From positions 16,869,001-16,933,000 of the forward strand of contig OX327683.1 in assembly GCA_946807835.1 (NCBI GenBank): a stretch of 64,000 nucleotides of DNA. Reading direction: 5' to 3'. Origin of the DNA: Ailanthus altissimus. Taxonomy: Eukaryota > Streptophyta > Magnoliopsida > Sapindales > Simaroubaceae. Both the position numbers and the translations under genes were made by a program. Positions 46,698 through 57,874 of the stretch are shown piece by piece (within the stretch, counting starts at the first letter, position 1; the number at the start of each line of letters is the position of its first letter). The notes under the pieces are model-generated. The model did no database searches, was not told the DNA's origin, and worked only from the letters and a program-made list of their open reading frames with translations.

Positions 46698-47591
46698 AAA
46701 TCAAAATGTAATTGTGTCCATCACAGAAGAATAATTTTCATCATAATTAATACCAAGTTTCTACAAGAAATATTGAGCAACAAGATTTGCTTTGTATCTG
46801 ATGACTTCATTATTTTTGTTACATATTAATACAAAAATCTATTTATATCCTATGAATTTGACATATTCAAGTGTCTGGACTATAAGTCTAAATATATCAT
46901 ACTTGGTTAGAGAAGTCAATTATGTTTGAATTACCTTTTTTTATTGGAGCCAGTCATGTCTTTCTTTACGTTCATCAACAGTTTGTAGCTCAAAATCATC
47001 ATTCATAATTTCAGTAGTTACTGCAAATAAAAGCACACAGTTGATAATTATTTTATTACGTTTTCATATTTCTCTTGTGTAAGGATAATTTGTACATTTT
47101 TCTTCATTTTGAAATTCTTGTGCATCTTCTGAAGCTAATGTCTCTTTCGAGACTTTTATCTCTTCAAAGACTTGTGTCTTTTTAGGGATTATTAAATCTA
47201 CCAATGTTAGTGAGTTAAAGAATGTTGATTTGGTAGCTCGAGCATAATTTGTAACAGGATCCTGATTTATTATTATTTTTTCTACAAATTAATATCTTTT
47301 GAACCAAGTGACCTGCCATGCTTTCGGCATGCAATAAACAATTCATTTGCTATTTTTTTTTACTAGATTATTCTACATGAACAATCATTTGGGCTGGTGT
47401 ATTGGCAGCTGGTATGTATGACTTAGTTACTTTTGATGCATCTACAAATATGTCTAGTAATTCATTTGTAATTCACTGAAGATGAACAATCATTTGTACT
47501 CCATTTTCACAATAATTTGTGTGAGGATCCAAATAAAATACAATGGTCATTTTTCAAAAATGTTCATGCCTTACTTTAAGAGGCAATATTC

Positions 47592-47867
47592 TTACCCCAA
47601 ATGATGTGATATTGTCTCATCAAAATGGCAATTCGCATATTGTGTAGTAAATAGATCACTCAATAGGAGTTCAAGATACCTTATAATTGATGATGAGTTA
47701 AAACTAACATAAATCCCTAAGTGACGTTGAAGTCCCATTGTAGTGCGTTGTGGAGGGTGCTTTAGGTACATACATAGCACAACCAAATATCCACAAATGG
47801 GATACATTAGGTTAATGACTAAGTACAAGTTATAATAGAGAATATTGATGATATGTAGTGGGCTCAA
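47592..47867 (-). pseudogene. copia integrase C-terminal remnant
   Basis: The translation contains 'SPLHIINI', 'PICGYLVVLCMYLKHPPQRTTMGLQRHLGIYVSF.SSSIIRYLE' and 'LLSDLFTTQYANCHFDE'. This matches the region after the catalytic core of copia integrases ('IFGCAVYVPI.PPQRTKMGPQRRLGIYVG'). More integrase core follows to the right (to about 48350) in broken frames. Confidence 0.85.
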
Positions 47868-49587
47868 AACGAATTAATGTTGTAGCATGAAAAATAGCAT
47901 AACCTAATTTTGTATGTATAAATAAAGTTCATGTAATTACTTAAAAGTCATTTAATTAATGATTCTACTAGTCTATTTTGTGTAAGAATATGTGGCACAT
48001 GATGTTCTACATCAATTTCTAATGATGTACAATAGTCATCAAATGTTATAAATTCACCAGCATTATCTAAACATATAGCCTTAATAGGGTATTTTGAAAA
48101 TTATGACCATAATTTAATGATTTGTACAAGTAATCTAGCAAATGCAACATTTCGTGGAGACAGTAAACAAACATGTGACTACCGTGAAAATGCATTAATT
48201 AAAATTATAAAACAATGAAAAGGTTCATTTGGTGGATGATTGGTCTACAGATATCTCATTGGATTCTTTGTAAAAATAATAAAAATTCTAGACCAAACTT
48301 AGAAGGGGATGATCTGATTACAAGTTTTTCTTATAAGCAAGCGGTGTAAATATTCTCATTATACAACAGAATATTCAAGTTCTTTAATTTGTGCTATAAG
48401 AATTTTCAATAATCCTATGCATCATTATTGATTCTGGATGACCAAGTCGATCATGCTATAGTATAAATATTTTTGGATCACTGTACTTCTGGTTTATTAT
48501 TGCATAGCTTTCAATTGAATTTATGAATGTATAATATAAATTAGATGATAAGGCAAGAAGCTTTTTAAGTATGCATTTCTTATTTGAGACGTTAGAAGTA
48601 ATACATAAATATTCTACATTAGTTTTGCTCAAAGTCTCAATGTGATATCCATTTCAGCGGACATCTTTGAAACTAAGTAGATTTCTTCTAGATTTGCTTG
48701 TGTGTAAAGCTTCACTTATATATAACTCATTCCACTTGCTAAATATTATTGCTCTTCCGGAGCCTTCAATCAGATTTGTAAGACCTAATATAAATTGACT
48801 TTTCCTTTAATTATTGTTAATTTTGTGAAATATTTCTTATCTTTAAAGAGAATGTACGTAGTTGCATTGTCAACTAAACAGGCATCCTCAATTTTCTTCT
48901 ATAAAGTGATAATTTATCTTTAAAAGTTATTTCTTAGTTAAATAAAAATTCATATTAGACATCAGGATAATACATATTAGATATCATGGTAATACAAAAA
49001 AGTTATATTTCTTCTTCATTAATACAAAAAGTTACATATTTTCATCAGTGTTACAAAACGTTACATTCATACATACAAAAAGTATAACAAATATCTAATA
49101 TAGAGATATTTAAAACTTAATGATTAACGTTCCCTTCTTTATCTCCAAATAAATCAGATACATATAAATGAGTAAGATCTGTAGAATTTGAGATATTAAT
49201 AAGATTTGTCCCTATATTCTTTCCCTTTTGCCTTGATAGATGCCTCATAAAATTCAACTAGATGCTTTAGGGTATGAAATATTTGTGACTAATGTCCTTT
49301 TACACTACATCGATAACAAGTATTTTATAATGCTTAGAGTATTTATTATCTATACCATTATCATTGTCTTAGTGTTTCTACCATATTTTAGTGTTTATTC
49401 GTTCTTGGCACTTATGAGCATTATAAGAGTGATAATTACGCCATTGTCCTCTCCTATGACCACGCTCAACTTTGTTATGATTATTTGCATTCACTTTTAG
49501 GAATGACTGAGAACTAGTTGGATATGATTCATAATTTTTTAATAAGAGCTCATTATTTTGCTCAGCAAGTAAAAGACATGAGATTAA

Positions 49588-51742
49588 TATTATAGTTGGT
49601 GCTTACGTGCCATTTTAATATTGTATGAATATTAATTGTTTAATATTTATATAATAAATATTTCGAATAAAATTATTAATATTAATTATATGGCACTAAG
49701 CTTGTAACGTTACAGACATTGTATAATTTGAAGGAGTTTAGATCAGAACTAAGAGTTATAAATACTAAGACTTAGCATTGCTAAGAGTTAGCAAAATTCT
49801 AAGAGTTAGAAGCATTGTTTAAAATTGGACAAAGACTAGAGAGTATACTAATAATGACATAGTTGCATGAGTTGTAATATGTGTTAAGAAATGTCATTAT
49901 GCAAGTACGTTCTCAAACACAGTGTTCCTGATCTATATTCATCAATGCTGGTATATCAGTGAATTATTATTAAATAGATCAGTGTATATCTATATCTAAC
50001 TGGTACACATGGTTGTTTTTAACTAACCATAAGCTTAGAGTTTATATAGGCATGCGCGTATCCAAACAGAATTGGATACTGAACAGATTCATGAGGGCCT
50101 CAACAGATATCTTATGAAATAGTCAAAGGAAAGTCCTCTCGAGTTAAGTAGTATTCGTAGTCTTTTGACCTGAACGCCACGGTGGGCTTGTGAGTAATTC
50201 TCCATACTTTGGCCCCATATATCTTAGAGACATTTCATAGTTTGACTAATATGTGTCGCGGAATATGGTCCGATGCTTATAAAATTTGGTGTACGTAGAT
50301 ACGGGATCTGTCAGCTTACATAGGTAAGTTGTATATCCGATACTTCAAGATTGTATATCAGAAAATCTTATGGCCATAAGTAATAAACCTAGAAAATGAG
50401 TTTCCCGTAGGGTTAAACAATATCGTAAAAGTATTTGCGTCTATTGTTTATCGAGATACGAATTTGGAGATAAATTCATGGATGAGCAAATAAGGATTTG
50501 ACGGTGCTGATCTATATCCCCGCACATCCAGGGTATAATGACAGAAGGATTATACATATGCGTTCTGACCATAACTTGTATGGTCTAACGCACTGATTTG
50601 TAATATTCGTGACGTGTGCATGAGGCATTGTTCACAAACTCATGAAATAGTTATATTTAACAAATCAGGCGTAGACCTAGTGAGTCCTAATATAAAATGT
50701 ACTCGTTGTGCACTTGGACAGTATATTGTATTGAATAATTTAATACAGTATAAAATATAGCAAATCACTATGGTTAAGTTAACTAAAATATTTCGTTATA
50801 GTGGGACCCACTTTGGGTTAACTTAATAACCTAGTAAGAGTATAATGGTAATTTCTTTTATTGATGATTTAATTGTTAAATAATCAAGATATTTATTTAA
50901 ATAAAAATCTAACTTAACCATGGCTAATTATTGACTAAAGGGTTAAGTTAAAAGATATTTGTGCTTAACTCAATCATGATTAATTATTAACTATAGTTAA
51001 GTTAAATAAATATCTAAATATTTTATTTATTATTATTAAATAAATGTTAACCTAACTAGGATTAATAGTTAACTCTAGAGTTAGGTTAGTTGGATATTTA
51101 TTAACTTAAGGGTTAAGTTAATTTAACTAAACTAAGGTTAAATGTTAACCTTATTTAAATGAATAGTTAAATTAAATGCAAATGAAATTCAAATTTATTT
51201 AAAATTTATGCATTAGTATATAAAGTAAAATGAAATTCAAAATTCATTAGTTTTTTTTTTAGTTTCACAATTGAAGTGGCCGGCCAATTGTTTTGGTGAA
51301 AGAGAGAGAAATTTGTTCTTGGTTTTTAATTTCAAGTGTTGAAATTATTAACTCTTAATCTACTTTCATTTTAGGCTACTTATTATATTAACTAAATGGA
51401 TTTATTTTTAATTGTTCAAGTGTTAATCAATGGTAAAAATAAATTAATTTAATTAGATTAAGTATTAATCTAATTAGTTTAAGTGTTAAACAATTGCTAG
51501 ATTATACTGTTATTTTAGCTAATCAAATCCACCTAAGTTGATTACTAAAATTGTCAATAAGTTCATTTCATGTGAATTCCAAACAATTTAATTCAAAAAC
51601 TTCAAAGGTGATATTTCTATATATATGTGTTCATTGTATATTGTTTAATCTTCCGTTGTGCTTGTATACATATGAGATATTTATATTTGAATGATGAACA
51701 CGTACGCCACATGCATATACTCTAAATAATTGACACCCAATA
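49588..51742 (+). mobile_element. Family-2 solo LTR, copy c (2155 bp)
   Basis: Plus orientation and collinear with copies a and b. It has a perfect target duplication ATTAA (49583-49587 and 51743-51747). The ends read TATTATAGTTGGTGC and ACACCCAATA, so both TG and CA termini have become TA. The AT-rich core at 50860-51190 repeats AACTTAACC/GGTTAAGTTAA words. It interrupts the GAGAC copia element between its gag and integrase parts. Confidence 0.88.
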
Positions 51743-52330
51743 ATTAATTGAGTATATTTTAAATCGTTGTTCACAATACTATTACTTCAGAACAATATTA
51801 GAGGCATGTAAAGTAAAGAATGTCTTCTCAACATATCTTGTTATGTAACTTTCTCTCTACATAATTTCAACTGTGAGGTGATTTTAAATAAAGTAGAATT
51901 GTATTTAGCAACAGTTTTAAAATCTTTGCAATCGCAAATTCATCCACTCTTATCTTGCTTTTAGAATAAACACATCTTACTTTTAGATTTTACTAGAAGA
52001 TCTACAGGTCCTCTACTATCAAATATTAAGCTTTTAGGCTCTCATATTTGCGATGACGGAGAAAAATCATAACTCTCGACTTGCCCTGTAGGGACACATT
52101 ATTTTCTTTTTCGATCGTCTTTTTCAAACCAGTAGCTTGGAGGTACATCTTAGCATCCAGTACCTATGATAGATAATTTTTTCAAAGACATCAAGTCAGA
52201 GATTTGTGAATTTATAAAAGACATTTTTAGGGGCTTTAAATATAAATGAGGGAATTAAAATTAGTAAGATAAAATATAAATATTATTCAACAAATATATA
52301 ATGTAAAAATATAAATATCAAAAGTAATTT

Positions 52331-52602
52331 TAGGAGGCACAACCTTCCATATATATAAAATAATCATAATTAAGAGGCAGTGCCTTCCATATATCAATAG
52401 TATTGTAGAGATATAGCCTTCTGTTAATTGAAAATAATGATGAGGTATGAATTTTCATATATTGATAGTAATGAAGAGACACAACCTTTCATATATCAAT
52501 AATAATGAAAATGCATAGCCTTCCATAGATTGATAGTATTGAGGAAGTATAACTTTTCATAGATTGATAACAATAAGAAGACATAGCTTTTCATATGAAT
52601 AA
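52331..52602. repeat. 34-bp minisatellite in a retrotransposon leader
   Basis: About eight degenerate copies of a unit of about 34 bp, with core words such as 'gaggcacaacctTcCatatat' variants followed by 'tgatagtaatg' variants. It lies between the 5' LTR and gag of the minus-strand GAGAC copia element. Confidence 0.85.
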
Positions 52603-52877
52603 GTGATTAAAAAAATAGATTTAAAATTTTAATATAGAATTCTAAATTCTAGTTTAAAATTATAATAAAGAATATTTGTCCTTATTTTCTTATGTGAAAG
52701 ATCCAATAAATGGCAATCACAGAGCATATTCATAAGGATTATAACATGCAATAATATAAACATATTACAAATAATAATTGAATATAAATAAAATATATAA
52801 AAATATAAAATAAAGTAAGTTAATAACCTAATATAACAGTTAAGAACTGAACTTACTAATAAATCGTGGTGATAATG

Positions 52878-53070
52878 TGTTATAAATAAATAATAAAGCA
52901 AGAGCTAATGATAACTCAAATACTAAGAAATCTTATAAAATATTACAGCAATTTTGAAAGTATTTGAAGTAAATTAATTATAAAGGAGGCTGTACATATA
53001 TTTATAAATGGAAGGGGAGGTGGAATTCACTTTTATGCCTATGTCGCCTCTTTATACCGACTTTGCAACA
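52878..53070 (-). repeat. 5' LTR of the GAGAC copia element
   Basis: 193 bp, begins TGTTATAAATAAA and ends CTTTGCAACA in plus orientation, with intact TG and CA ends. Pair of 45008-45193. The adjacent interior on the minus strand begins TTATCACCACG, so the standard TGGTATCAGAG primer site is not evident. Confidence 0.8.
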
Positions 53071-54024
53071 GAGACAAATTAAAATAAAAAAAAAAGTTTG
53101 TGTGAGAAATAAAAAAGTATATATTTCACTATATTAAAATAATACAATGTGAGTCATTATATAATGTAATAATTACATAGTGTATATTTATATCTATTTG
53201 GGGCGATTTGCTAGATCTCTTCAATATCTTCCCTTGAACTCAAGTTGGCGTAGTAGAAGTAAGCTTGAATTTGGACACTAAAACTTAGAAACATCTAGGA
53301 AGAAGAGCCTTAATGAAAATATTAGCATATTAATCATCAGAAAAGATGGAGTAAATAGTACCATTCCTTGAGAAATATGTTGCCGAACAGAATAACAATC
53401 TGCTTCAATATGCTTAATTCGTTCATGAAAGATATCATTGTGAGACATTTGAATTACATTCTAATTGTCACAATAAAGAGATGTGGCGCTAGAGTAAAAG
53501 ATACCCATGTCTTCAAGAAGCCATCGGAGCTAAATAATCTTTTGAGTATTATTAATAAGAGTACGGTACTCAGCTTCGATACTAAAACAAGGAGTGACTG
53601 TCTGTTTCTTACTCTTCTATGATAAAAAAGAATCTTTTAGAAAAAGACAAAACTCAATAGTGGAGCGTTGATCAGTAGGATGACTTGTATAATCACATCA
53701 ACATCAGCATAGACTCGTAACACAAAAGGAGAGTGAGTAAAAAAATTAAGACCATGAAAAAATAATATACCCTTAAAATAGTTGAGGATATAAAAAATTG
53801 CCGTAAAATGAGTGGTACGATGAGTAAACTGAAATGGATGATAATATAAATAACATAGGCAATGTTTGATCAAGTGACAGTAAAATATACCAAACTACCA
53901 ACGAATTGGCGATAAAAGGAGACATCATTGAGAAGAGTTCCATCAGAAGATCAGAGTTTGGTATTAGGCTCTAGGAGAGTAGAGGCAATATTATTGTTTG
54001 TCAAGCCAGCTTTAGTAAATAGAT

Positions 54025-54656
54025 TCAATGCATATTTAGCTTGTGAGAGATAATACATAGTAGAATCGGACGGTACTTCAAGGCCAAGAAATAATTGAGA
54101 GTGTCAATGTCTTTTATTTCAAAGTATTGCTGAAGAAAATCCTTGAGATTAGAAATACTAATAAGATCATTACCTATAATAATCATGTCATCAATAAAAA
54201 TAAGTAAGAGAACACAACTACATAATGTGAGTTGAGTCATAGGGATTGAACTGAAAATTATGTTAAAGAATAGTGCCACTAAACTTTACAAACCAGGCAC
54301 AATAGGCTTGTTTAAGGCCGTATAGAGCATGATAAAATTTACAGACCTTACTTGGGGGATGTGAATAACTGTGATGATGCTTTATATATACTTCTTTAAC
54401 AAGATCTCCATTAAGAAAATCATTCTTCACATCCATCTAGAATAATGTTCAACCACGAATTGTAGTCAAACAATTAGAACAAAGGTTTCTTCATAATCAA
54501 TTTCATATTCTTAAGTAAAGCCTTCTGCAACAAGATGAGCTTTATATCGTTCAATAAACCTATCAGACTTGGTCTTGTTCTTGTATACCCATTTGCGACT
54601 AGTGACAGTTTTATTAGGTGAAAAAGTAACAAAATCCTAAGTATACAACTTCTCAA
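54025..54656 (-). pseudogene. copia reverse transcriptase remnant
   Basis: At 54025-54279 the product contains 'LLIFIDDMIIIGNDLISISNLKDFLQQYFEIKDIDTLNYFLALKY', the catalytic region of a Ty1/copia reverse transcriptase with FIDD in place of YVDD (both Asp kept). At 54474-54656 lies the upstream 'LVANGYTRTRPSLIGL'-like stretch. Frames are broken between them. Confidence 0.85.
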
Positions 54657-55313
54657 GAGCCTACAATTCTTCTATCATTGCTTATTACCAAACAGGATTA
54701 GAGCTAGCTTCAAAATAGGATTGAGATGCAAAGATGGTTAGATATGGGATCCCAATACCTATAACCTTTATGTTTTATCCCATATCTCAATAAGTAACAT
54801 AGTCGAGTACGTGGTTCGAGTTTGGTGTATTAATGTTTTTGAAGTATAACAAAGCAAACACAACGAAATACTTTGAGAAGATTAGAGTTTGGTGGAATTT
54901 CATAGAGACGCTCATTAGGTGACTTATTTTTTATAATAAAAGAATGAACATAATTTATGGTAAAACAGCAGTCAATACGACTTCACCCTAAAATTATTCA
55001 GGACAAAAGGAAGAGATAAAGAGAGCACGATCAATGTCTAAAATATATTTGTGTTTATATTTGGCTCTCTTATTTTTTTAAATGTACCAGGACAAGGTCT
55101 TTGGAAATTAATACCATGCTCTAGCAGAAGATTTAAGAAGTTAGAATCTTTGTAATCTATGACATTATCAGTACGAAAAAACTTACTTGGACAAGAAATT
55201 GTGTTTTAATGATATAGGAAAAGTTATGATAAACTTTGATAAGTTCTGATAATTGTTTCATAAGAAACAACTAGATATATTAAGAATAGTCATCAATAAA
55301 AAAAAATATATAT

Positions 55314-55343
55314 TTAGATCTCCCTATGTGGCATTGGGAGAGG

Positions 55344-55379
<36 letters not shown>

Positions 55380-55559
55380 ATGTATAAGATCAAAATGAGC
55401 ATGAGAAATAATAGTACTATCAATAAAAGGTAAAGTTGTTTGTCTTACTAAAGGATAAGGCAAACAATAATATTTATTACCATAAATAACTTCTAAATAA
55501 CTACTAGATACCATAAAACATATGTGATTGATTGACGTATGATTCAAACGAGAATGCAA
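55314..55559 (-). pseudogene. copia integrase N-terminal remnant
   Basis: The translation includes 'MHSRLNHTSINHI' and 'CLPYPLVRQTTLPFIDSTIISHAHFDLIHSD', matching the zinc-finger end and start of the core of copia integrases ('C..C..GK...LPF..S......FDLIHSD'). A (TA)n run of about 28 bp (55347-55375) has expanded in the coding region. Confidence 0.85.
55347..55375. repeat. (TA)n microsatellite
   Basis: About 14 TA dinucleotides inside the decayed integrase frame. Confidence 0.9.
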
Positions 55560-55990
55560 AGATGTAATAAAGACACTGGAGAGGTAGATGTTGCAAATGA
55601 AGGATATGGAGAGGATGAATATGAAAAGACGAGCTTATACAAATGGCTAACCTTATGGTCTATCCTAAGTGTTCGTCCTATTTTTAAATTTTGCACAGAG
55701 TAATCAGAAGTAGTAAATAAAACATTAAGAATAAGTTCGCACAATTAACCGATAGATAAAAGATTTAATGTGAGTTTAGAAATGAGAAAAATGTTAAATA
55801 ATGAGAGATTCGAGCAAGATACTTGACCAATGTGACTTATTCATGAAATAGTCATTGACAGATTGAATTGAAGGTAAATAAGATGCAAAAGATTTAAAGG
55901 ATAATCTCATAGGATCAAAAGTCATGTGATTGCTACATGCAAAATTAAAATACTAAAAGAAATTACCTAAAACATTAGAAGAAGCAGAAA

Positions 55991-56163
55991 TTGAAAGTTT
56001 ATCAGAGTTCGAGATAAGTTGGCAAAGTAAATACTCAAGCTTAGTAAAAATAGAGAGTTGACCAAAGTTCGAGAGAAGTTGACAGAGTAAAGACTCAAGA
56101 TTAGCAAAAATAGAGGGTTTACCAAAGTTTGAGAGAAGCTGGTAGAGTAAAAACTCAAGATTA
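55991..56163. repeat. 60-bp in-frame tandem repeat in copia gag-protease spacer
   Basis: Three copies with a period of exactly 60 bp, recognised by 'agttcgagagaagttg' variants at about 56005, 56065 and 56125. Sixty bases is a multiple of three, so in the minus-strand retroelement frame it encodes a 20-residue repeat between gag and protease/integrase. Confidence 0.88.
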
Positions 56164-56400
56164 TTAGTTAAGTTGAAAGAGTGACTAGCATTATCTTGAG
56201 CAACAATAATAGTATGTCACAAAGAAGCACCTTAGGACAGTTTCTATTTGTTAAGACAATTTTTTTTTCATAATGATTAGGTCCAAATTATAGACATATT
56301 TTGCACTTACATGTTGAGCAGTTGAAAATTAGATAATTAGGTGAATGGCAATAGTAATATGTCTTAAGCATAGCAAAGTTGATAGAGATATGACATTGAG

Positions 56401-57067
56401 TGTTGAAAATTGGTGATTCAAAATCAAGGATGAGTTTTAATTTTGAGTTGGAGACCAATGAAGAGTCAGCAAGAAGTCTAGTACATAAAAATCGTACTAG
56501 GAATGAGAAAAACAAAAAGGTGAAAGTAAGGAACTGTTCATGGATATTGTTCACACAGCAACTTAGGGTATTTTCTGTTTTGCCTCAATTGACTTCTTTA
56601 AGTGGGATTTGAACTCCTACAAGTGAGGACTCTTATTCCAATCAAGTTTAAGGTTTCTAGGTTTAGTATTAACACTATATAAACTCTTATAACTCCTTAT
56701 AATTGGAATCAAGCATGAAAGGTAACAATAGAAGGCGAATAGAGAGCTAGGGCACACTTAAGTGATTTGAGTGCACAAGATAATTTGGTATAGATTTTTG
56801 GGGCTTTTGGGTATTCTAATATTCCTTATAATCTCTTGTAGCATTTTTTGGGTATAAACGAAAGGGTTAATAAAAGAAGTTAGGATCCTGATCCACGGTG
56901 GATGTAGGTGGTTTTGTTGAACCATATATATTGGTGTATGCTTTTTTTGGTGTGTGATTAATTTTTCTCCTTCTTATGTGATCTTTACTTTTCTTGGTTG
57001 TTTGAGAGTAACCGACTTCTACAAGGTGCAAAGGATTTCTTGGGCGTACACCAAGAAATCCATAACA
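56401..57067 (+). mobile_element. Family-1-like solo LTR (667 bp)
   Basis: It begins TGTTGAAAATTGGTGATTC and ends AATCCATAACA. It is clearly related to the LTRs at 863 and 10470: shared blocks include 'ttttgagttggagaccaat', 'ctatataaactcttataac', 'agagagcta' and 'ggatc.tgat'. The flanks 56396-56400 (TTGAG) and 57068-57072 (TTGAA) match at 4 of 5. There is no interior. Confidence 0.82.
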
Positions 57068-57837
57068 TTGAAAAATATTAGACTTATTCATTGTAATAGA
57101 TCTCAGGAAATAAATAAAAAGTGTGATTTTAGCTCAATAACTCTAAAAAAATTACAAGTTATCCTTAAATTTTTATAATTATAATTTGACGCCAACACTT
57201 TTAATAATTAAAAAATGACCCTAACCTTTTAAAAATTACAAAACGACTCCTAAAGAATTTAATAATTTTAAAGGGACCCAAAAATATGTAAATTATAGAA
57301 TTAGCCTAGATGTACAGAAAAATTATAATCTAACCTCATAATGTTAAAACATTTGCAAAAAGACTCATTGAAAATCAGAGGACCAATCGAGAAAGGAACA
57401 CCCTAAATTGATAGATCAAACATTGGAGAGTAATTTGGTGTTGTAAAAAAGGGTGGATGCGCTAGAAAATGGTCAAAATAGGAGACGACAATAGATGGTG
57501 GCAAAAGCTCTTAATGGCGTGTGTAGGCTATGTCAGACTCCGATCGATGTGATTCAGCAACGTTCGGTCGACCAACGGTATCTAAATGTCTTGAGTTAAG
57601 CGATGTCACTCATGCAAACTTTCTGCAAACTTCTAGTGACTTTCTGATGAAACTCTAACAAACTTTCGATGAATTTTCAAAAAAACATTTGGTAAGTCTC
57701 CGACTAAGTAGAGAAATAGTGAAAAACCTAGAGTCTGATATCATATCAAAAATATAAAAGATTATATATCTCATTGTGTTAAAATAATATAATGTGAGCT
57801 GTATGTAATGCAATAATTACATAATATAAATAAAAGT

Positions 57838-57854
57838 ATATATATATATATATA
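57838..57854. repeat. (TA)n microsatellite inside a copia LTR
   Basis: A TA run within the right-hand LTR of the second small copia element. It accounts for most of the length difference from its partner. Confidence 0.85.
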
Positions 57855-57874
57855 TGATAAGGGGTGATTTGTTG

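Larger units (their letters stand above)
45008..53070 (-). mobile_element. Complete but dead Ty1/copia element (TSD GAGAC)
   Basis: It is flanked by a perfect target duplication GAGAC (45003-45007 and 53071-53075). The small LTRs are 45008-45193 (186 bp) and 52878-53070 (193 bp). The interior reads on the minus strand: leader with tandem repeats (52331-52602), gag region (about 51750-52230), integrase (47592-49500), reverse transcriptase (46215-46697) and the RNase H region toward 45300. It is split by a family-2 solo LTR (49588-51742); without it the element is about 5.9 kb. Many stops and frameshifts are present. Confidence 0.85.
53101..57874 (-). mobile_element. Second small-LTR Ty1/copia element, decayed
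   Basis: Short LTRs at 53101-53213 (113 bp) and 57744-57874 (131 bp) share 'tattaaaataata.aatgtgag' and 'taataattacata' blocks. The primer site at 57731-57743 reads TGATATCAGACTC on the minus strand (one change from TGGTATCAGACTC). The interior has gag/protease (about 55600-56300), integrase (55314-55559), and reverse transcriptase to RNase H (53400-54660). A family-1-like solo LTR (56401-57067) interrupts it. No matching target duplication was found (GTTTG against AATTT). Confidence 0.75.

Noticed and set aside
52331..52602. A CRISPR-like array
   Set aside because: The units are degenerate head-to-tail copies without unique spacers, in a plant retroelement leader.
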